From assembly GCA_963973975.1 (NCBI GenBank), contig CAXBCF010000010.1:1-64000 (forward strand): a stretch of DNA of 64,000 nucleotides. Reading direction: 5' to 3'. The translations under genes and the position numbers were made by a program. Positions 59,120-64,000 of this stretch are shown piece after piece (position 1 is the stretch's first letter; the number at the start of each line of letters is the position of its first letter). Source of the stretch: UBA1494_A sp963973975. GTDB taxonomy: Bacteria > Bacteroidota > Bacteroidia > Flavobacteriales_E > Vicingaceae. Under the pieces are notes generated by a model. The model saw only the letters and a list, made by a program, of their open reading frames with translations, was not told the origin of the DNA and made no database searches.

Positions 59120-60736
59120 ATGATTGAAGCTCAAAATATCTCCCTGCAATTTGGAAAGCGAATACTTTTCGATGAAGTTAACATTAAATTCACTGGCGAC
59201 AATTGCTATGGGATTATTGGAGCCAATGGTGCAGGAAAATCTACTTTTCTAAAAATTCTTTCTGGTGAAATTGAACCAAATTCTGGAAGGGTTTATTTAG
59301 AACCAGGAAAACGAATGGCGGTATTGAGTCAAAACCACTACGCTTTTGACGAGCACACTGTTTTAGACACAGTTGTAATGGGACATCAGCAGCTCTGGAA
59401 AATAATGAAAGAGAAAGATGCCATTTATGCCAAAGAAGATTTCAGCGAAGCAGATGGATTAAAAGCTTCTGAACTAGAATCAGAGTTTGCTGAAATGGAT
59501 GGATGGAATGCTGAATCTGATGCCGCTTCCTTATTAAGTGGATTGGGAATTGAAGAAGCTGAGCATTACCTTTTGATGAAAGACTTGAGCGGAAATCAAA
59601 AAGTACGTGTTTTATTGGCGCAAGCTTTGTTTGGTAATCCTGATTTGTTGATTTTAGATGAGCCAACAAACGATTTAGATGTCAGAACCATTTCTTGGTT
59701 GGAGGATTTTTTACTCGATTTTAAAAATACGGTGATTGTAGTTTCTCACGATCGTCACTTTTTAGATACCGTTTGTACCAACATCGTCGATATTGACTTT
59801 GGTAAAATGACAACTTATTCTGGAAACTACAGCTTTTGGTATGAGTCATCTCAATTGGCTCTTCGTCAAAGACAAACTGCCAATAAAAAAGCGGAAGTCA
59901 AAAAGAAGGAATTACAAGAATTTGTCGCTCGATTTAGCGCCAACGCTTCTAAATCAAAACAAGCAACTTCAAGAAAGAAATTATTGGATAAAATCAATTT
60001 AGATGATATAAAACCATCTTCTAGAAGGTATCCGGGAATTATTTGGAAACAAGGACGCGATGCAGGGAATCAAATTCTTCGAGTAGAGCAATTGGCCTAC
60101 AAAAGTTCAGATGGAGAATTCCTTTTTAAAGACATCAACATCAATGTAAATAAAGGAGATAAAATCGCATTTGTCGGTGATTCAAGAGCCATCACTGCAC
60201 TGTTTGAAATTATCAATAATAAAGCTAAAGCAACGGAAGGGGAGTTTGAATTTGGTCAAACAATTACAACTGCTTACCTACCAAATGATAACTCTAGTTA
60301 TTTCGATACAAAAATCAATTTAATAGATTGGTTGCGACAGTACACAGTTAACGATGAAGAAAAAGACGAGGTATTTATTCGAGGATTTCTTGGCAAAATG
60401 CTTTTCTCAGGTGAAGAAGTTTTGAAAAGTGCCAAGGTGCTTTCAGGAGGTGAAAAAATGCGCTGCATGTTGTCAAAAATGATGCAAGCTGAAGCCAACT
60501 TCTTGATTTTCGATGAGCCAACGAATCACTTAGATTTGGAATCGATTACCGCTTTGAACAACTCCTTAATCAACTTTCCGGGTACAATTCTTTTTACATC
60601 TCATGACCACACTTTTACCCAAACAATTGCCAACCGGATCATCGAATTATCTCCAAATGGCATGTTGGATAAAGTAATGACTTATGATGATTACCTTGAA
60701 AGTGCAAAAATTGCAGTTCAACGAGAAGGATTGTAA
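59120..60736 (+). CDS. ABC-F family ATPase (YbiT-like)
   Basis: A soluble two-domain ABC protein of 538 aa that probably acts on the ribosome. The first domain is standard: Walker A GANGAGKST, signature LSGNQKVRVLLA and Walker B LLILDEPTNDLD. The linker is rich in Lys and Arg (about 250-300). In the second domain the place of Walker A reads FVGDSRAITALFEI, without the G-K-S/T, although signature LSGGEKMRCMLS and Walker B FLIFDEPTNHLD are intact. Similar changes occur in relatives from this phylum, so one catalytic site may be used only for binding. Confidence 0.9.
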   Translation: MIEAQNISLQFGKRILFDEVNIKFTGDNCYGIIGANGAGKSTFLKILSGEIEPNSGRVYLEPGKRMAVLSQNHYAFDEHTVLDTVVMGHQQLWKIMKEKDAIYAKEDFSEADGLKASELESEFAEMDGWNAESDAASLLSGLGIEEAEHYLLMKDLSGNQKVRVLLAQALFGNPDLLILDEPTNDLDVRTISWLEDFLLDFKNTVIVVSHDRHFLDTVCTNIVDIDFGKMTTYSGNYSFWYESSQLALRQRQTANKKAEVKKKELQEFVARFSANASKSKQATSRKKLLDKINLDDIKPSSRRYPGIIWKQGRDAGNQILRVEQLAYKSSDGEFLFKDININVNKGDKIAFVGDSRAITALFEIINNKAKATEGEFEFGQTITTAYLPNDNSSYFDTKINLIDWLRQYTVNDEEKDEVFIRGFLGKMLFSGEEVLKSAKVLSGGEKMRCMLSKMMQAEANFLIFDEPTNHLDLESITALNNSLINFPGTILFTSHDHTFTQTIANRIIELSPNGMLDKVMTYDDYLESAKIAVQREGL

Positions 60737-61256
60737 AATCTTAAAGGCTAAACCAAATTGCTTTCATGTTTGTTTCTAAAATAGAAATCGATTTAACTAC
60801 TTGATTTTAAATTGTTTTTTTCAAATAAAGCTATTTCAATTGAGTTATTTAAATCAATGGGGGTTCTTTTTAAAAATGTATATTTTTCATTTTTTTCGCC
60901 GTGAAAAAAACGAAACAAAAAAAACTCGTCCTTTGAATTTTTATTTTTTCCAAATTTTATAAATCCTAAGTTCAGCCGAGTGATCTTCCATCACAGATGG
61001 AAGCTTCTCGGTTTCTCTAAGAATTTATTTCATTTTCCAAAAAACAAATTCTAGGGACAGCTTAAAAATCAACATACGTTTTATAAAAATATTTTTTTTC
61101 GGACACTTGTGAATTTATTTATAAACAGCTGTTGAAAAAATACTATTTTTTTAAGCAATGCGTTTTAAAAACAAACTAACTTTGCAGGTATATTAATCTA
61201 TGATCACGGAAAAATTAATCTAATAATAAATTTTCGTATTAATCAAAACTTAACTT
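60737..61256. other. Long leader/intergenic stretch before pckA, with a two-part hairpin
   Basis: 520 bp without a convincing ORF. A structured element at 60976-61011 has outer arms CCGAG/CTCGG and inner arms CTTCCAT/ATGGAAG around a 5 nt loop. It may be the terminator of the ABC-F gene or a small RNA; the following sequence has no long T run. Further on are AT-rich stretches and a CTGTTGAAAAAA word. The 3' part holds the pckA promoter (TAACTTTG, 61177-61184) and a 72 nt leader. Confidence 0.55.
61177..61184 (+). promoter_or_regulatory. -7 promoter element of pckA
   Basis: TAACTTTG matches TAnnTTTG and is followed by CAGG, 72 nt before the ATG. The same core stands upstream of the aminotransferase operon. 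Confidence 0.55.
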
Positions 61257-62870
61257 ATGAATGAATTTGGTAGAAAAGCTGAGAAAGCTTCTATTTCTGC
61301 ATTAGGGCTAGGAAACGTTGCTGCTGCATACTGGAACTTAGAACCTGCTCAATTGATTGAAGATAGCATTGTACGCGGCGAAGGAGTACTTGCAAACACA
61401 GGTGCTTTGGCAGTTGATACCGGAGAATTTACAGGCCGTTCTCCTAAAGATCGCTTTATTGTTGAAGATGCTATTACTAAAGATGCTGTATGGTGGGGAA
61501 ACATCAACCTCAAATTTGACAGCCAAAAATTTGAAAACCTTTACAATCGAGTAACAGCATACTTATCTGGAAAAGAAGTTTATGTTAGAGATGCTTTTGC
61601 TTGCTCTTCTGAGCAATACAGGTTGAGTTTGCGCTTAGTATCTGAATTTCCATATTCTAGCTTATTTGCCTACAACATGTTCATTCGCCCAAGCATTGAA
61701 GAAATTGAAAACTTCGACGCTGAATGGAACATTATCTGCGCACCGGGATTTTTAGCTGATCCTAAAATTGATGGAACGCGTCAACACAACTTTGCAGCAA
61801 TCGATTTTACAAAAAAGATCTTGTTAATTGGTGGAACTGGTTATACCGGTGAAATTAAAAAAGGAATCTTTTCTGCCTTGAATTTCATTTTGCCTCATCA
61901 AAAAAATGTACTTCCAATGCATTGCTCTGCAAATGTTGGAAAAGATGGAGACACTTCTTTATTCTTTGGACTTTCAGGTACAGGAAAAACAACCCTTTCA
62001 TCAGACCCCAATAGAAGATTAATTGGTGACGATGAGCATGGTTGGGATGACAACTCTGTTTTCAACTTTGAAGGCGGTTGCTATGCAAAATGCATTGACT
62101 TAACTAGAGATAACGAACCACAAATTTATGATGCCATTAAGTTTGGCGCATTGTTGGAAAACATCAATTTTATAGATGGAACTACTGAGGTAGATTTCGA
62201 AGACAGTGAAAAAACTGAAAATACGCGTGTGAGTTATCCAATTCACCACATCGACAACATTCAAGAAGGTTCTATTGGTGGACATCCAAAAAACATTTTT
62301 TACCTTACTTGCGATGCTTATGGCGTATTGCCTCCTATTTCAAAATTGACGAAAGGTCAAGCAATGTATCATTTTATTTCAGGATATACTGCTAAAGTTG
62401 CAGGAACTGAAGCTGGCATTACAGAACCACAAAGAGCATTTTCAGCTTGCTTTGGCGCACCTTTTATGCCATTGCATCCAACAAAATATGCTGAAATGCT
62501 AGGTAGTAAAATCGACAAGCACAATGTGAATGTTTGGTTAATCAACACTGGATGGTCTGGTGGTGAATATGGTGTAGGTTCAAGAATTAAATTGAAATAC
62601 ACTCGTGAAATGATTACCGCAGCCTTAAAAGGCGACTTGAATGATGTAAGTTATGATACCCACGAAGTTTTTGGTTTAGCAATGCCTACAGCTTGTCCAA
62701 ATGTGCCAGAGGAGATTCTAAATCCTAAAAACACATGGACTGATAAAAATGCTTATGATTTAAAAGCAAGTTTATTAGCTGCTGCATTTGTTGAGAATTT
62801 TGAAAAATTCGCTACCGATGCAAACGATGAAATTCTTGAAGCTGCTCCGAAAGTAACTTCAATGGCTTAA
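61257..62870 (+). CDS. pckA: Phosphoenolpyruvate carboxykinase (ATP)
   Basis: Converts oxaloacetate and ATP to phosphoenolpyruvate, the entry step of gluconeogenesis. 537 aa, the normal size. Motifs: the substrate-binding FTGRSPKDRF (58-67), metal-binding MHCSANVG, the kinase P-loop GLSGTGKTTLSSD (about 237-249), GDDEHGWDD, and the NTGWSGG near residue 430. It has its own promoter, a 72 nt leader and a strong terminator, so it is transcribed alone. Confidence 0.96.
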   Translation: MNEFGRKAEKASISALGLGNVAAAYWNLEPAQLIEDSIVRGEGVLANTGALAVDTGEFTGRSPKDRFIVEDAITKDAVWWGNINLKFDSQKFENLYNRVTAYLSGKEVYVRDAFACSSEQYRLSLRLVSEFPYSSLFAYNMFIRPSIEEIENFDAEWNIICAPGFLADPKIDGTRQHNFAAIDFTKKILLIGGTGYTGEIKKGIFSALNFILPHQKNVLPMHCSANVGKDGDTSLFFGLSGTGKTTLSSDPNRRLIGDDEHGWDDNSVFNFEGGCYAKCIDLTRDNEPQIYDAIKFGALLENINFIDGTTEVDFEDSEKTENTRVSYPIHHIDNIQEGSIGGHPKNIFYLTCDAYGVLPPISKLTKGQAMYHFISGYTAKVAGTEAGITEPQRAFSACFGAPFMPLHPTKYAEMLGSKIDKHNVNVWLINTGWSGGEYGVGSRIKLKYTREMITAALKGDLNDVSYDTHEVFGLAMPTACPNVPEEILNPKNTWTDKNAYDLKASLLAAAFVENFEKFATDANDEILEAAPKVTSMA

Positions 62871-62893
62871 TTTCAATTTAAAATTATACTACT

Positions 62894-62924
62894 AAAAAAG
62901 CCACGGGTCTACTGTGGCTTTTTT
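62894..62924 (+). terminator. Intrinsic terminator of pckA
   Basis: AAAAAAGCCAC, a 9 nt loop and GTGGCTTTTTT form a perfect 11 bp stem followed by more T residues. Confidence 0.88.
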
Positions 62925-62950
62925 TATACACCTTCAATTCGAAAATAAAA

Positions 62951-63931
62951 ATGCTTTGTATTAACCATCATTCCATTGATCCTTATTTCAATATTGCGGC
63001 AGACGAATATATTTTCAAACACCTTCAAGAAGATTGTTTCATGCTTTGGAGAAACGACAATGCCATTATTGTTGGGAAACACCAAAACACCATGGCAGAA
63101 ATCAACGTAGATTATGTGAAAGAAAAAGGCATTAAAGTGGTTAGGCGACTTTCAGGTGGTGGTGCAGTTTTTCATGACTTAGGAAATTTAAATTTTTCAT
63201 TTACTAGAACTGGAGAAAATACAGAGGTTGTAGATTTTAAACGCTACACCTTACCAATTTTAGAAGTGCTTCAGCAATTGGGCATTGATGCAAAGTTTGA
63301 AGGCAGAAATGATTTAACCATTGATGGAAAAAAGTTTTCAGGCAATGCAGAACACGTTTTTAAAAATAAGGTGTTACACCATGGAACGATTCTATTCTCA
63401 TCAGAAATGAAAGATGTGAGTGGCGCATTGAAAATAAGTCCGTTAAAATACAAAGACCGAGCGGTGAAATCTATTCCGAAAAGGGTAACCAATGTTTCTG
63501 AGCACTTGAAGGAAAAAATAAGTTTGGAGGACTTTCGTGAAAAAATTATCGCCCATATTTTAGCGAGCTACGAAGATTGTAAACCCTATGAATTTACCAA
63601 GGAAGACATTGAAGCGATTGAAAAAATAAAAGAAGAGAAATATGCCAAATGGGAATGGAATTATGGGCATTCTCCCAACTACAATTTTCGCCAAGGAGTG
63701 AGAACAAAAGGCGGAACTTTAGAAATGAACTTAGAAGTTAAAAAAGGAATAATTCAAGAAGCTAAAATATTCGGCGATTTTTTTGGGACCAAGCCTATTG
63801 AAGACATTGAAGCAGCATTGCAAGGAGTCGCTCACGATCAAGACCAACTGAGAGAAAAGCTCAATAGCTTTAAACTTGAGGCCTATTTTCACCAAATGAC
63901 CATTGATGATTTGATGAGTGCTTTGTTTTAG
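62951..63931 (+). CDS. lplA: Lipoate-protein ligase A
   Basis: Attaches lipoate, activated with ATP, to the E2 subunits of 2-oxoacid dehydrogenases and to GcvH. 326 aa. The lipoyl-AMP binding region has RRLSGGGAVFHDLGN (about 74-88), NDLTIDGKKFSGNAEH and the following HHGTILFS. The C-terminal domain (about 250-326) is also present, as in E. coli LplA. It works with the lipoamide dehydrogenase encoded at 35888-37276. The remaining 69 bp of the window after the stop hold no recognisable feature. Confidence 0.94.
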   Translation: MLCINHHSIDPYFNIAADEYIFKHLQEDCFMLWRNDNAIIVGKHQNTMAEINVDYVKEKGIKVVRRLSGGGAVFHDLGNLNFSFTRTGENTEVVDFKRYTLPILEVLQQLGIDAKFEGRNDLTIDGKKFSGNAEHVFKNKVLHHGTILFSSEMKDVSGALKISPLKYKDRAVKSIPKRVTNVSEHLKEKISLEDFREKIIAHILASYEDCKPYEFTKEDIEAIEKIKEEKYAKWEWNYGHSPNYNFRQGVRTKGGTLEMNLEVKKGIIQEAKIFGDFFGTKPIEDIEAALQGVAHDQDQLREKLNSFKLEAYFHQMTIDDLMSALF

Positions 63932-64000
63932 GGTATTTTTGAATTAGTTGATAAAGTTGAATATGTAGTAGCTTCATCTATTGAGATTACTTCGTCTGTA

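Noticed and set aside
61020..61200. Replication origin suggested by a TGTTGAAAA word in an AT-rich stretch
   Set aside because: Only one such word is present, dnaA is not nearby, and pckA promoter sequence explains the region well enough.

Overview
The window looks like an AT-rich chromosomal segment of a marine- or freshwater-type Bacteroidota, most likely a member of the Flavobacteriales or a neighbouring order. Evidence for this: two secreted beta-propeller proteins end in type IX secretion sorting domains; several genes are preceded by the TAnnTTTG promoter element of this phylum; clear Shine-Dalgarno sites are absent; GAPDH is of the long (about 487 residue) Bacteroidota type; and small families typical of the phylum (DUF6913, DUF721 next to recF, RprX/RprY-like sensors) are present. 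No phage, CRISPR array, rRNA or intact insertion sequence was seen.

Layout. 1-6.7 kb: a direct repeat, a small conserved protein, a two-component pair, a minus-strand recF/DUF721/DUF6913/dapA operon, then a TPR membrane protein and ribH. 6.7-15.3 kb: an intergenic element with interleaved inverted repeats, a glycosyltransferase and a very large TamB-like protein, then tsaD and a GNAT-RimK-like ATP-grasp fusion. 15.3-20.5 kb: tRNA-His with an odd acceptor stem, a Tat-exported pirin, a copper P-type ATPase and an HTTM protein. 20.5-35 kb is the most metabolically unusual part. It holds an ATP-grasp/C45 NTN-hydrolase/aldehyde dehydrogenase operon, a GT-C-like membrane protein, a thiamine-binding protein, a 1.6 kb decayed pocket with a broken secreted-protein gene and hairpin repeats, a lipocalin, and an operon of class III aminotransferase, nitrilase, VOC protein and Orn/Lys/Arg decarboxylase. 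35-41.6 kb: a collagen-like lipoprotein, lipoamide dehydrogenase, UbiA/MqnP-like prenyltransferase, PAP2 phosphatase, HMG-CoA lyase, pyrD and an XRE regulator. 41.6-52.5 kb: a run of four palindromes in front of two convergent paralogous seven-repeat propeller proteins, then an SSS symporter/lipoprotein/secreted protein/ABC transporter cluster. 52.5-64 kb: a THUMP methyltransferase, dapF, an HtrA protease, GAPDH, a CrtC/AttH-like lipoprotein, an ABC-F ATPase, PEP carboxykinase and lipoate ligase.

How the genes fit together. Housekeeping functions are scattered: lysine/peptidoglycan (dapA, dapF), riboflavin, pyrimidine, central carbon (gap, pckA, lpd, lplA), tRNA modification and DNA repair. 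The candidate for an undescribed system is the set of amide-bond enzymes (two ATP-grasp ligases and a C45 hydrolase) lying within 22 kb of a basic amino acid decarboxylase, a nitrilase-type amidohydrolase, an omega-aminotransferase and an aldehyde dehydrogenase. Together they could make, hydrolyse and oxidise an amino-acid- or polyamine-derived peptide or amide. This is inferred from context; no substrate can be read from the sequence. A second candidate is the XRE regulator with its four palindromes in the divergent region in front of a T9SS-secreted propeller protein.
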